Of a stretch of DNA of 64,000 nt, positions 45,779 to 56,552 are shown in pieces. Made by a program: the position numbers and the translations under genes. Numbering within the stretch: the first letter of the stretch is position 1; each line of letters starts with the position of its first letter. The DNA comes from Haberlea rhodopensis (Eukaryota > Streptophyta > Magnoliopsida > Lamiales > Gesneriaceae), in contig CAJQUN010000040.1 in NCBI GenBank assembly GCA_907163345.1, positions 2,046,001 to 2,110,000 of the forward strand. Reading direction: 5' to 3'. The notes under the pieces were generated by a model that did not search any database, had not been told where the DNA came from, and saw nothing but the letters and a program-made list of their open reading frames with translations.

Positions 45779-46012
45779 ACGCATTTGGATTGAGAGATTT
45801 GAAGCAATGTATTGCAAATCTTTGATTTCAAATTTATTTAATTGTTTGGATGAATTTATATTATACGTCATTTCGAATCCACACCATGTTAATGTAATGG
45901 TAATTGTGATGTATTTGAAATACACCTAAGATATGCGTCATTTCGAATCCATTCTCAAATAAAATCTTTACATTCAAATGAAATTCATCTATTCAAACAC
46001 AACCCAAATGTT
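45779..46012. repeat. Possible MITE with CATTTGGATTG ends
   Basis: CGCATTTGGATTGAGAG at the left and, in reverse, CATTTGGGTTGTGTTTGAA at the right form imperfect inverted ends. Internally, CGTCATTTCGAATCCA occurs twice. The target duplication is not clear. Confidence 0.35.
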
Positions 46013-46797
46013 TCTATTTTTTTTGTCGTTATTTCATACTTCAATATATTTTTAGAAGGAATAACGAAAATTAATTGCTGGATAATAAGTATTTGGGGAA
46101 AAATGAAAGTTTGTAAATAGATTGTTAAAAAAAATTACATGGTTAGCTGTTATAAATTTATTACTAAGTATTTGACATATTCTAAACTTAAAATTATGTG
46201 GAGATGGTATAAAGCGTGCAAATATGTGGCCGGCCGGCCGGCCGGCCAACAGGATGCGCGTTGGATTTTGGATATTTAATCACTTTTTAGGCTTAGTCCA
46301 AATTGTTTGTTTCTTTATTTTTATTCCCTTTTTGGTTAAATGTTATATTCCCTTTTAATTTGAGTTTGGACAAAATTATTTGTTTAAATTAGTTGGCATC
46401 ATATAATTGTTATTTATCCGTTATTGACTGCTTTATTTAGTTCTAATTTCTTTTATAGAAGACGGCATAATTGAAATCAAAATAATTGAAAACTTTTATG
46501 ATTGACGCTTACCAATAAGCCAAAAATTATAGCTGTTAACAGAGATATAATTTTAATTATTTATGCAATGGTAGCGCAAACCTCCGTACTAAGGGACATG
46601 TAGACATGAGGGGTTGCACCACATGGGTGCCCACTTCCTCCCGACCGGTCGTGAAACGTCAATTTTATCTTTCAACTTTCGACCTCCAGCGATCGATCGT
46701 CAAGTGCTTCCCGATCAATCACGAAACATGAATTTTCACTTCTTGACTTTCGACTTCACACGCGGTGAACTTCAAGATCGATTGGTGATATTAAATT

Positions 46798-46805
46798 CTT
46801 CCAAC
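46798..46805. repeat. 8-bp target-site duplication of the hAT-like element (left copy)
   Basis: CTTCCAAC is repeated exactly at 50261-50268, just outside the right end. Eight bases is the standard hAT duplication length. Confidence 0.85.
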
Positions 46806-47239
46806 TAGGGGTATGCAAATATTTGGTTAACTGGCCGAACCGCCGAACAATTTCTGTTCAAACCAAACCGAAACGGTTTTTGGTATTTCTTTAAAAAATA
46901 ATAATTTTCGGATACAAGGTTCTTTTAACGAAACCAAACCGACAACTGAAATTTAAAAAGATTTAATTTTTACAATTTTTTTTAATAGTATTAATTTTTT
47001 AATGGTTTCGCTCCTCTTGATCGTATGAATAAGAACTCGTAAATTAACTACGTGTTTTCAAATATATTATAATTTATTTTGTTGTTTCCTTTAAACTCGA
47101 ACTTTTGGAATAAATAGTTTCAAAGCAATATTAGAAGTTTAAAACTAAAAAGTCAAATGTTCAAAAAAAATTTGAGTCCAATATATAATGTATTAGTGTT
47201 TGTATTTATGTTGAATTTTCATCAACTAATCATCCAATT

Positions 47240-47281
<42 letters not shown>

Positions 47282-47282
<1 letters not shown>

Positions 47283-48459
47283 GTTGAGCCTTAAACGCAT
47301 GGTTGTGTTTAATGCTTTAATTTATCTCCGGATTATTTTTGAGTTTTGATGATCAACAAAACTTGTGTTTGTTATACTAATATGTCTACTTAGTGTGCAG
47401 ATTTATTGATTGGAAAGTGGATTGAATGAAGAAAATCAAGTGTACAAAATCTGGGCTGGATAGCCCCAGGCGATGGCAGCCAGACAAGGCATCGCCACGC
47501 ATATCGACAGAGGCGGTGTGTGCATCGTTTGAGGCGATGAAGTTTTTGGACCAGCTGAGGCTACGACATTGATTTGTGTCGCTAATCGCCTGAGGCGATC
47601 GACCCATCGCCTGAGGCGATGCGTGTAATATGGTGACCTTTGGGGCGCGGCGATGGTGATCGCCTGAGGCGATGTCCGAGGCGATCGAGGAGTGATTTCA
47701 GCCTTATGTGTAGCAACGGCTAGTAGGAGCCTAGGGGGCCTCCTACACTATAAATATGGATGCTTTGGAGTATTTTGAAGACAAGAAACAAGCCTACAAA
47801 CTTCATCAAAGCTTTGTTAATTCAAATTTCAAATAGCATTGAAATCTTCATACATTGTTGTTGTATTGGAGTTTGTAATTCATTTCTTTTGATAGAGTCT
47901 TGTGTTCTTCGTGTTGTTACACCGTGAAGGTGTTGTTGATTTATTGTAAGGTCCTCCAACACCAAAGCAAGTTGAAAATTGTAAAGTCATCAATAAGTAT
48001 AGTTGGTGCATGTGTTGTGGCTGTCCTTGGAGCCCTTAAGGCCAAGAAGACTCGTGAAGAGTGTTGGTAACTCGGGAAGAGTTTTTGTTTGGATCCTTGG
48101 AGCCCTTAAGGCCAAGAAGACTCGTGAAGAGTGTTGTGCTCGTGAAGAGCTTTGTGTACACGGGAAGAGTGTGTTGTGGCTAACTTTGAGCCCTCAAGGC
48201 CAAGATCATTTGTTCTAGTGGAACCTCGGTTGGAGGTTATCTAACCGGGAAGAGGAGACGTATGCGATTCATCGCTGAACTTCTATAACAAATATTCGTG
48301 TTATTTACCGCTTTATTTCATTACGCGTTTATTTACTTCTTTATTTTATTTATTTATCGATTGACTTAAGCCTTCCGCAAGCGCAAACTCTTTTATTTTG
48401 CAAACTCATTTTAAAAAGCTAAAGTAGCCAAGGAACCTCCCCCCTCTTCGGTTCCAACA
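47282..48459 (+). repeat. 5' LTR of a deleted Copia (SIRE/Maximus-like) element
   Basis: Begins TGTTGAGCC and ends GGTTCCAACA, with TGTTG/CAACA inverted tips, 1178 bp. It is followed after two bases by a primer-binding site TGGTATCAGAGCC (48462-48474) for initiator tRNA-Met. The AGTGTGCAG motif near the start and length above 1 kb suit the SIRE/Maximus lineage. It contains three copies of a 15-bp palindrome and two 68-bp repeats at about 48024 and 48092. Confidence 0.88.
47585..47673. promoter_or_regulatory. Three copies of the palindrome ATCGCCTGAGGCGAT in the LTR
   Basis: Exact copies at 47585-47599, 47606-47620 and 47659-47673, plus related GAGGCGAT half-sites between 47470 and 47690. A repeated, perfect 15-bp palindrome in an LTR suggests a dimeric protein-binding site or hairpin, but no factor is recognised. 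Confidence 0.6.
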
Positions 48460-48508
48460 AGTGGTATCAGAGCCATTTGATTTTTGTTTTTTAAATCAAA
48501 ATCTCTTT

Positions 48509-49934
48509 ATGGCTAATCTAGCAAATGAGTTTGCTCAAGGTCAATCGACAAATAGACCTCCGCTTTTCACGGGTGATAACTATGGGTATTGGAAAAATAG
48601 AATTTCTCTATACATCCAATCCGTAGATTATGATCTATGGAAGATCATTGTGAAAGGTCCACACATTCCTTTAAAGGAAGTTGGGGGAATAAGTGTTCCC
48701 AAAGAAATGGACGCTTTCACAAGAGCGGATATGATTTCAATTTCACAAAACGCTAAAGCTATTAATATTTTATATTGTGCTTTAGATATGAAGGAGTACA
48801 ACCGGATCTCGATGTGCTCAACCGCAAAGGAGATATGGGACAAATTGCAAATTTGTCATGAAGGAACCAACCAAGTGAAAGAGACAAAGATAGACCTACT
48901 ACAACTCAAATATGAGACATTTGAGATGGAGTCCGGAGAAGAGGTTGATTCAATGTTTAGAAGGCTCACCCAAATCATAAACGAGCTCGCCCAACTTGGA
49001 GGGAAGTACCCTTCAAAACAAATATGAAGAAGAGCTCTAAGAACCTTGCCAAAAGAATGGGATGCCAAGAGGACGGCCATTATCGAATCAAATAAAGGAG
49101 AAAGTGCATCATATGACTTTGATGAACTTCATGGCACATTGGTGACCCATGAACTTGAAATATCGACAAGGAAAGAAATAAAAGAGGAAGATAGATCCAA
49201 AAGAAATGGGATTGCCTTGGTTGAGAGGAAAGATCAATCCGATGATGAAGATGATGATGATGAAGAGATGATATTGTTCACTAGAAAGTTCAAGAAGTTA
49301 TTCAACAAACATAACAAGCCAAGACCTCGAGTGCTACCAAACATTATTCCAAACACGAGGCACTTGTTATAATTGTCAAGATAAAGGTCATTATGCTAAC
49401 AAATGTCCTATGAAGAAGAATGAAGACAAAGGCAAGAAGAAGGCTCTTATAGCCACATGGAGTGATAGTGACTCCGATGAAGAAGGAACAAATCTTTGTC
49501 TCATGGCCAAAGATGACATAAATGATGAAGGAGATGAAAGCGACGATGAGGTACCATCTTTTGATGAACTATTAGATTCTTATCATGAACTTATTGATGT
49601 TCTTGGCAAAACCAAGATGAGTAACAAATTACTCAAACTTGAGGTAGCCAAGAAAGATGAAGAAAATAATTCATTGAAAAATGAATTAAATTCTTTAAAG
49701 ATATCTTTTTGCAAATTTAGTGAAAGTGGTCTAAAGATGAATGAATTGCTTGGCTTGCAACGTTGTAGCTTTGATAAAGCCGGGTTAGGCTTCTCAAGCA
49801 AATCAAAAACATTTTTAAGCTTGTTGGCTAAAGCAAAGCATAATTCTCCTACTTGCACTTATTGTTGCAAAGATGGTTATTCTAAGAATAAGTGTAGGTT
49901 TGCTAGAATCCAATACCAAGCCGAACTTCTATAA
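48509..49934 (+). pseudogene. Copia Gag relic (DUF4219/UBN2 type with zinc knuckle)
   Basis: Starts MANLANEFAQGQ, then PLFTGDNYGYWKNRI (DUF4219), a KEIWDKLQICHEGTNQVKET (UBN2) region, an in-frame TGA at 49025-49027, continuation RTLPKEWDAKRTAI, a frameshift near 49350, and a CCHC knuckle CYNCQDKGHYANKC. A charged region follows and stops at 49934. All of pol is deleted: the frame runs straight into the tail of the 3' LTR at about 49929. Confidence 0.87.
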
Positions 49935-50075
49935 CAAATATTCGTGTTATTTACCGCTTTATTTCATTACACATTTATTTACTTCTTTATTTTATTTATT
50001 TATCGATTGACTTAAGCCTTCCGTAAGCGCAAACTCTTTTAAAGGAACCTCATTCACCCCCCCTCTTCGGTTCCA

Positions 50076-50078
<3 letters not shown>
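49929..50078 (+). repeat. Truncated 3' LTR of the Copia remnant
   Basis: GAACTTCTATAACAAATATT onward matches the last 150-180 bases of the 5' LTR (from about 48278), with a small internal deletion, and ends GGTTCCAACA. Everything between gag and this point is missing. A (CA)n(TA)n microsatellite follows directly. Confidence 0.85.
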
Positions 50079-50113
<35 letters not shown>

Positions 50114-50822
50114 GATCAAACCAAAATCGAACCAAAATCGAACCGAACTGAAAATGTTCGGTTAAACCGAAAACGAATAATTTTGGTTCATTTTTCGGTT
50201 TTTAAAATCTAAGAACCCAAATTTCATTTAGGTTCAAGACCGAACCGATGAACACCCATACTTCCAACTCGAGGTTTTTGGTCTATGCATCGAAGTGTTG
50301 GCTCGTTTGAGTCTTTTTCATTGTCATTTGTCACATTTTCTTCATTTCCTCGTAGTTGAACCTAGATTACTGAAACATGCAAAACTCATACAAAAAACAT
50401 AATATCATTCAATAATCACTATCAAAACTACTAGAAACATATAGAAATATTATCAGAAAGATTCCACCAGAAACTTGTAATTTTTTTTTATGAAAAACTA
50501 TGAAAATTAAGAAAGTTTTAAATCAGAATTATAATACTTTAAAATAAATAACCCATATATTTTTTTTGGTCGGCCCATAATTTAGATTTTGGGGAAAGTT
50601 CAGGCCGGTACCCAAAGGTAAAACTTTATTTATCCTAGTCCAGAAAAAAACTTGCAATCATTTAAGTCAACTTTGGGTTAAAATGATAAAAATACCCTTA
50701 ATAAAAAAAAGACAGCAATCTCAAAATTATCAAAATAGAAACATCAAATTCAATCCAATTGTCCATATTGTATGGGCGAGCACATGCTCAACATATAAAT
50801 GCAGCTATTACAGAAAACCAAA

Positions 50823-50921
50823 CAACAGTCTAACTCAGTGAGATAAAATAAAAGATGAGAATTTGGTGGAAGTGCTACATGAAGTAGCTTCTACAATCAA
50901 GATTGAGATACAGCATGTAGA
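50823..50921. repeat. 99-bp direct repeat, copy 1
   Basis: CAACAGTCTAACTCAGTGAG and the following bases match 51726-51824 with only a few differences. The offset is 903 bp, which suggests a segmental tandem duplication whose middle has diverged or been lost. Confidence 0.85.
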
Positions 50922-51725
50922 GGTCATTCGAATTACAGTAACCAAAAGGGTGAGTTCTCAAATCTAATGAGATGAATTGATGCCAAACATAACATATACT
51001 CAATCAAAGTTCAGTAACAAACATTTCCAAGAAAGTTAGAGATGTCCCGGCTGCAATCTTTCTAAGCATTGCAAACTCAAGGCTATCCCCACCAAAATGT
51101 CGGGGGGAAAACTAAAAGAGTTCACAAGAGTAAAATCAAATTTTTTGGATGTAGAAATACCCGCCCAACACTTAAAAGAGAACAAAGAGAAGTTAAAGTA
51201 TTCCGGATTCCCTAAAGTTCCACCTTAGAATAAAAGTAAAAATCAATACCCGTTACACATAAATGACAACTAAAGTAAACCACAGTTTACATTAAGCTTT
51301 AAAAATCGTCCTAAGAGGCCTTTATTTAACTTTAATTAATAATTTTCCTCCAAAAACAAAGATTTCAATTTTTTCTTCAGAAATTATCAGAAGAATAAAG
51401 AAAATTCAGACCATGATCACCCGAGTAATCACCAAAATTCTAAGTCTTTGTCCTAAAACACGAAAAGCCATAATTTTCATTCAGAAATTAAATAAGCATA
51501 TCAACTACAAGCTATGCTACCGAAAAAAGTAATAATAGTCAAGGTAATCGGAAAATTTGAGCACCTGAGACTTGGGAAGAAGTGTCGACTAGTCGCATTG
51601 ACATTTCCTACTGTTAATAGAAGAGTCGAATCTTGACATATTTTGTAGCTTATTTAGCAGTTCACCAAAGGCATGACGAACCCCATCCACAGGATCTCTG
51701 CATACCTAAAAACCAAAAAAACAAT

Positions 51726-51824
51726 CAACAGTCTAACGCAGTGAGATAAAATAAAAGATGAGAATTTGGTGGGAGTGTTACATTAAGTAGCTTCTACAAT
51801 CAAGATTGAGATACACCATGTAGA
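51726..51824. repeat. 99-bp direct repeat, copy 2
   Basis: Partner of 50823-50921. It lies just upstream, on the minus strand, of the exon-like stretch ending near 51712. Confidence 0.85.
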
Positions 51825-52660
51825 CTGTTCTTATATTACTGTTATAATATAATAATAATTTCATATATAAAAACAGTTTTTTAGGAAAAAAATCTAATAT
51901 ATTGGTAAACCTTCTTGAATAGACATTTAAACAACTTTTTAGGACAAGATAGGATACGAAGATCTAACATGTCGGAGTGGAATTATAGTTTACAAATAGT
52001 GTACATACGAATTTTATTATTATTATTTAAATTAAATTAGACATGATATCACCCTTGTTGGCTAAAGAAAGTCAAGTTTTTAAAAATTTCAAACACATAT
52101 TAAACGCACAAGTGTTCAGGATCAAGCTCCAGCCAGTCAATGAACTAATTTATATTTAAATTGATTTAAAATAAATTACATGTAAAAATATCATATGCTG
52201 TAGCAAAAAGAGAAGACTGTTAGTATTTTAATGTCAAAACATATATTAAAAGTAGTTTCATTTATCTTAAATAATTACAATACTTAACTAATTTAATACA
52301 TATTAAGTATCGTGATATAGTACATACTTTCATATTCATATTCATGATGTCAATGATGATGATAAGCTCATGAATATGATTTTCAAAATAGTCAGTTTAC
52401 ATTCTTGTGGCTTTCAAAATATGCAGTTTATCATGTAAGACGACGGTGCACTATGTTTTGAAAATCATAGTGGGTAAAATGGCTATTTTAAAAACCACAA
52501 TGTGAGAAATTACCTATTTTCAATATTAGCGATATCACATGCGCTAAATTGACACTAACTCAGAGGATAACGTAAAAGCTCAAACTCGACAGCACTTGAG
52601 CTGGAGACAACTTATTTGTTTTTACGAGCCTGCTTGGTCCTCGCATGTACCCGAGACAAT

Positions 52661-53114
52661 TGTCACGTGTCGATTCTTTAGACCGAAACACCGTGCGGCA
52701 CTTGAGCGATCTTGACCCGCTAAGATGCTAAGTAAGCCTAAAACCACACAAGGAAGCAAAGAACTTTGAAAGAAAGCTTGAGAGAGAAAGTGTATTGCTT
52801 GAATGCTAGAAAACTTGGTGTTTACAAATGAGGAGGGCAATGCTACTTATACTAATCTCCCTCCCAAATGAATGGCTAAGATTAAATCTATCCTACGGTG
52901 GAGATTGAGTCTCCAGAATATTCTAGGTTATTTACAACAATGATTATTCTAGAATGTCCTAGCATGAAGTATTCTAGAATACTCTACATTACAAGAGAAA
53001 TAACAAGTAAGGCCTAGAAGCTTCCGGGGTGCTCCAACATATTCTCCAAGCTTCTGGAACGTGTGGAAGCCTCCAGATTCGTTGGATTCTTCTAGAAAGT
53101 TACGGAACGTGACA
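52661..53114 (-). repeat. 3' LTR of the chromovirus
   Basis: 454 bp, matching 57657-58110 base for base as far as I can read. The minus-strand TATA box (TATAAGTA) is at 52844-52851. Six heat-shock-type palindromes lie upstream of it at 52916-53097. Confidence 0.95.
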
Positions 53115-56100
53115 TCCTCCCCCGCCCATTTCGGCAACGCCCTCGTTGCTCTGGTGGAAGTTGTCAATTAGCTCCTTGAATTGCCATAGTCCCTCAGAGG
53201 GTTCCCAACTTGCCTCGCTGTCTGGAAGTCCTTTCCACTTGATAAGATATTGGTGGCACGGTGGATGGTGCTTCCTTCGAACGACCCTGTCGGCTATGAT
53301 TTGCTCCACTTCTCGATCATATGACACCTTCACTCCCAGAGGTGCTCGTTGAGACGATCCTCGGCTTGGATCTTCCCTGTCTTCATAATAGGCCTTGAGT
53401 AAACTGACATGAAAGACTGGGTGGAACTTCTTTAGTTTTGGCGGCAACTCCAACTTGTAGGCCACTTCGCCTACTCGTTTCTCGATGTGAAAAGGCCCTT
53501 CATATCTCCTAAGAAGACCTTTATGAAGTCCCTTATGTTTTTGTTGGGTGTATATTTTTACCAACACGAGGTCCCCCACCTTGAACTCTGCTGGCCTCCG
53601 TTTTATGTCAGCCCACTTCTTCATTTTCTTGGATGCCCGGTGGAGATAGGACTTGGCAATGTCTGCTTGTTCTTGCCAACTTCTTGCAAACTTATAGGCA
53701 GCTGGACTTGTCCCTGTATATCCCGTGGCAATGTCTTGGGGAGTACATGGTCTACGGCCAAGGACTAGTTCGAATGGACTCTTTTTCGTGGCCTCACTCG
53801 GTTGAAGGTTAAATGAGAATTGGGCTACATCAAGTAGTTTGGCCCAATCCCGTTGGCTTGCACTCACGAAGTGTCTAAGATATGCCTCTAGCAAGGCGTT
53901 GACTCGCTCCGTCTGTCCATCCGTCTGAGGATGCATGCTGGTTGAAAAGTTTAGCTGCGAACCAAGGATTTTAAAGAGTTCCGTCCAAAACTTTCCTGTG
54001 AATCGTGGATCTCGATCACTAAAGATGTGGCTTGGAACTCCCCAATACTTGATAACATGTTTGAGAAATAAACCAGCAGCTTGTTCAGCAGTGCAATCTT
54101 TGGGAGCCGGTATGAAGGTTGCATACTTTGAAAACCGGTCCACGACCACGATAATGCTACCACATCCATCCGAAGGGGGCAGTCCCACAATGAAGTCCAT
54201 GGAAACACTTTCCCAGGGGCGTTCGGCGATAGGTAAAGGTTGGAGGAGCCCCTTTGGTGCATGTGTCTCCACTTTGTCTTGTTGGCAAACAAGACAAGTC
54301 TTGACAAAAGCCTCAATGTCATCCCGCATGTGAGGCCAGTAATAACGCTCTTCTACTAGAGCTAGTGTGCGATGGATCCCAGGGTGGCCCGCCCATTTGG
54401 AGTCGTGACACTCTTGCATGATCTCCCTTCTCAAATTGTCATGAGATGGTACATATACGCGCCCTCCTTTGGTGTGTATGAGCTCACCCTCAGTCCAAAA
54501 TCTTCTAGTCTTTCCCTCTTTGATATAGGCTAGAATGGTTTTGGCTTGAGGATCAAGAGATGTACCAGTTTTGATTCGTTCCACCATAGTCCCTTGGGCT
54601 CGTGATATGGTTGCAAGAGCTGCTTTTCTACTAAGTGCATCCGCCACTAAGTTTACCTTCCCGGGCTTGTATTGGAGAACATAATCAAACTCGGCAAGGA
54701 AGTCTTGCCATCTTGCTTGCTTTGGCGACAATTTCTTTTGTGTTTGAGAGTAACTTGTGGCCACATTATCTGTCATGACCACAAACTGTGAGCCGAGGAG
54801 GTAATGTCGCCAAGTCCTTAGACAATGTACCACCGCGGTCATTTCTTTCTCTTGGACGGTATAGCGCCTCTCGGTGTCATTCAACTTCCGACTTTCAAAT
54901 GCAACCGGATGTCCCTCTTGCATAAGCACACCCCCAATGGCAAAGTCTGATGCATCCGTGTGCACTTCAAAAGTCTTAGCATAATCGGGCAAAGCCAATA
55001 CGGGCTCCTTGGTGATGGCGCTCTTGAGATTTTCGAACGCTTGGTTGCACTTAACATCCCACTCCCATATTCGCCCCTTCTTGAGCAAGTCCGTTAGGGG
55101 GGTAGTGATGTGAGAATATCCTTCAATGAAGCGTCGATAAAAGTTGGCTAGACCCAAGAATGATCGTAGCTCCGTGACTTTTGTGGGAATCTCCCACTCT
55201 TGGATGGCCTTCACCTTAGTTTTATCCATGCGAATGCCCCCTCGTCCTACGATATGTCCCAAAAAGGCAACCTCCGGTTGGGCAAATGCACATTTCTCTT
55301 CCTTAACATATAACTCATTGGACCGGAGAACTTCAAACACTTGCTTTAGATGTTGCACATGTTGCTCAAGTGTTTGACTATACACCACAATATCATCAAG
55401 GTAAACAACCACAAATTTATCCAAGAAGGGTTGAAGTACCTTGTTCATAAGAGTGCAAAAGGTTGCCGGCGCGTTGGTGAGACCAAATGGCATCACCAAG
55501 AATTCAAATGCTCCATATCGGGTAGTACAAGCGGTCTTCGCAATGTCCTCTTCCGCTATCCTCACTTGCCAATAACCCGATCTCAAATCCAGTTTTGAGA
55601 AGTACCTTGCAGTCCCAAGTTGATCAAAGAGGTCGGCAATGAGGGGGATAGGATATTTGTTCTTAACAGTGAGTTTGTTGAGTGCCCGATAGTCAATACA
55701 CATTCGAAAGGAACCATCCGCCTTTCTTTGGAATAGCACCGGAGCTCCATAGGGTGACTTGGATGGACGTACGAAGCCCGCGTCCAAGAGCTCTTTTAGC
55801 TGTTTGCGCATCTCCTCAAGCTCGGGAGGAGACATTCGATAGGGTGCTCTAGATGGTGGTGGAGCACCTGAGACGAGCTCGATTGCATGATCCACTTCCC
55901 TTTGAGGTGGAAGTCTCTTTGGTAGCTCATTGGGCATAATATCTTTGAAGTACCCCAACACGTCTTGGATCTCCTTTGGGATCGGGATGCCCGTTTGTCC
56001 CTCCTCAATTGTCTTTAAGGCGGCAACAAATGTGATCTCATTCTTTTGCAACCCCTTTGAGAGTTGCATAGCTGATAAGAGTTTGGTTGCCGGACCAACT

Positions 56101-56552
56101 TCTCTTTTGATGGGCACAACACATGGGTGCCTTGGATCCAAGATGCATAAAGAGTTGGAAAAAGGGACAATCATGGCAAATATATGATCCAAGAAAGATA
56201 TGCCAATCACCATCTCATAATCATCCATGGGAACAACAGAAAGATTGGCCTTACCTTGCCATGCTCCGATGCTAAGTTGTGTATTATGAACCGTGCCCAT
56301 GACCGGAACTTCTTTAGAGTTCACCGTCTTAAGAAATCCGCCATCCTTATATGGGCGAAGATTGAGTTTTGTGGCCACTTCTTGGGTGATGAATATCTCG
56401 GAGGCACCGGTGTCAAGAAGAGCATTGAGCTTATGTCCCGCGATCTGCGCTTCTACGAACATCATCCCTTTAGGCTGCCCAAACACCTCATTCTTCATGG
56501 TGTTGAGACGGCGAAGGGCTCCAAGTTGTGCGGTCTCCTGGTCTTGTTCCTC
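53100..56552 (-). CDS. pol: Chromovirus Pol: protease, RT, RNase H, integrase, chromodomain
   Basis: In frame with Gag after a UAG (56555-56553). The first internal Met is at 56498, giving 1132 residues from there. Numbering from that Met: protease LLDTGAS (about 28-33); RT with SKLDLRSGYW (D304) and VVYLDDIVV (366-369); RNase H with HTDASDFAIGG (D515); an integrase HHCC finger (H698...CLVCQ), catalytic D768, D828 and E864 (35-residue spacing between the last two); and a C-terminal chromodomain (YLIKWKGLPDSEASWEP). No stops or frameshifts are seen, so the polyprotein is likely active. The last four residues and the stop lie within the 3' LTR, so the coding region passes through the polypurine tract. 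Confidence 0.95.
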   Translation of the reverse strand, partial: EEQDQETAQLGALRRLNTMKNEVFGQPKGMMFVEAQIAGHKLNALLDTGASEIFITQEVATKLNLRPYKDGGFLKTVNSKEVPVMGTVHNTQLSIGAWQGKANLSVVPMDDYEMVIGISFLDHIFAMIVPFSNSLCILDPRHPCVVPIKREVGPATKLLSAMQLSKGLQKNEITFVAALKTIEEGQTGIPIPKEIQDVLGYFKDIMPNELPKRLPPQREVDHAIELVSGAPPPSRAPYRMSPPELEEMRKQLKELLDAGFVRPSKSPYGAPVLFQRKADGSFRMCIDYRALNKLTVKNKYPIPLIADLFDQLGTARYFSKLDLRSGYWQVRIAEEDIAKTACTTRYGAFEFLVMPFGLTNAPATFCTLMNKVLQPFLDKFVVVYLDDIVVYSQTLEQHVQHLKQVFEVLRSNELYVKEEKCAFAQPEVAFLGHIVGRGGIRMDKTKVKAIQEWEIPTKVTELRSFLGLANFYRRFIEGYSHITTPLTDLLKKGRIWEWDVKCNQAFENLKSAITKEPVLALPDYAKTFEVHTDASDFAIGGVLMQEGHPVAFESRKLNDTERRYTVQEKEMTAVVHCLRTWRHYLLGSQFVVMTDNVATSYSQTQKKLSPKQARWQDFLAEFDYVLQYKPGKVNLVADALSRKAALATISRAQGTMVERIKTGTSLDPQAKTILAYIKEGKTRRFWTEGELIHTKGGRVYVPSHDNLRREIMQECHDSKWAGHPGIHRTLALVEERYYWPHMRDDIEAFVKTCLVCQQDKVETHAPKGLLQPLPIAERPWESVSMDFIVGLPPSDGCGSIIVVVDRFSKYATFIPAPKDCTAEQAAGLFLKHVIKYWGVPSHIFSDRDPRFTGKFWTELFKILGSQLNFSTSMHPQTDGQTERVNALLEAYLRHFVSASQRDWAKLLDVAQFSFNLQPSEATKKSPFELVLGRRPCTPQDIATGYTGTSPAAYKFARSWQEQADIAKSYLHRASKKMKKWADIKRRPAEFKVGDLVLVKIYTQQKHKGLHKGLLRRYEGPFHIEKRVGEVAYKLELPPKLKKFHPVFHVSLLKAYYEDREDPSRGSSQRAPLGVKVSYDREVEQIIADRVVRRKHHPPCHQYLIKWKGLPDSEASWEPSEGLWQFKELIDNFHQSNEGVAEMGGGGCHVP
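53115..53127 (-). other. Polypurine tract
   Basis: Minus-strand GGGCGGGGGAGGA directly precedes the 3' LTR (TGTCAC), the standard plus-strand priming site. It is also the end of the pol coding frame. Confidence 0.9.

Larger units (their letters stand above)
44262..46805. other. LRX upstream region and intergenic repeats
   Basis: The first 270 bases include a GGCTGC hexamer run (about 44400-44430) likely in the LRX leader. Further out are a SINE-like tail (44694-44787), the second foldback MITE copy (45091-45395), a possible MITE at 45779-46012 and a GGCC palindromic run (46229-46247). No gene is supported. Confidence 0.55.
46806..50260. mobile_element. Non-autonomous hAT-like element containing a nested Copia remnant
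   Basis: The left end TAGGGGTATGCA and the right end read in reverse TATGGGTGTTCA form 12-bp imperfect inverted repeats, flanked by the 8-bp duplication CTTCCAAC. The outer parts (46806-47245 and 50113-50260) carry repeated CCGAACCG/CGGTTCGG motifs found in one family of plant hAT MITEs. No transposase is present. The interior holds a Copia remnant (47282-50078) bordered by TA and CA microsatellites, so the original element was probably about 0.6-0.7 kb. Confidence 0.82.
50269..52660. other. Intergenic region with direct repeats and exon-like fragments
   Basis: Contains a 99-bp direct repeat pair (50823-50921, 51726-51824) and two minus-strand coding-like stretches (about 51004-51100 and 51609-51712) that I cannot assign to a family. 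No complete gene is supported. Confidence 0.5.

Noticed and set aside
46229..46247. GGCC palindromic run
   Set aside because: Short simple repeat with no associated feature.
48462..48474. tRNA-like TGGTATCAGAGCC
   Set aside because: It is the retrotransposon primer-binding site. There is no cloverleaf around it.
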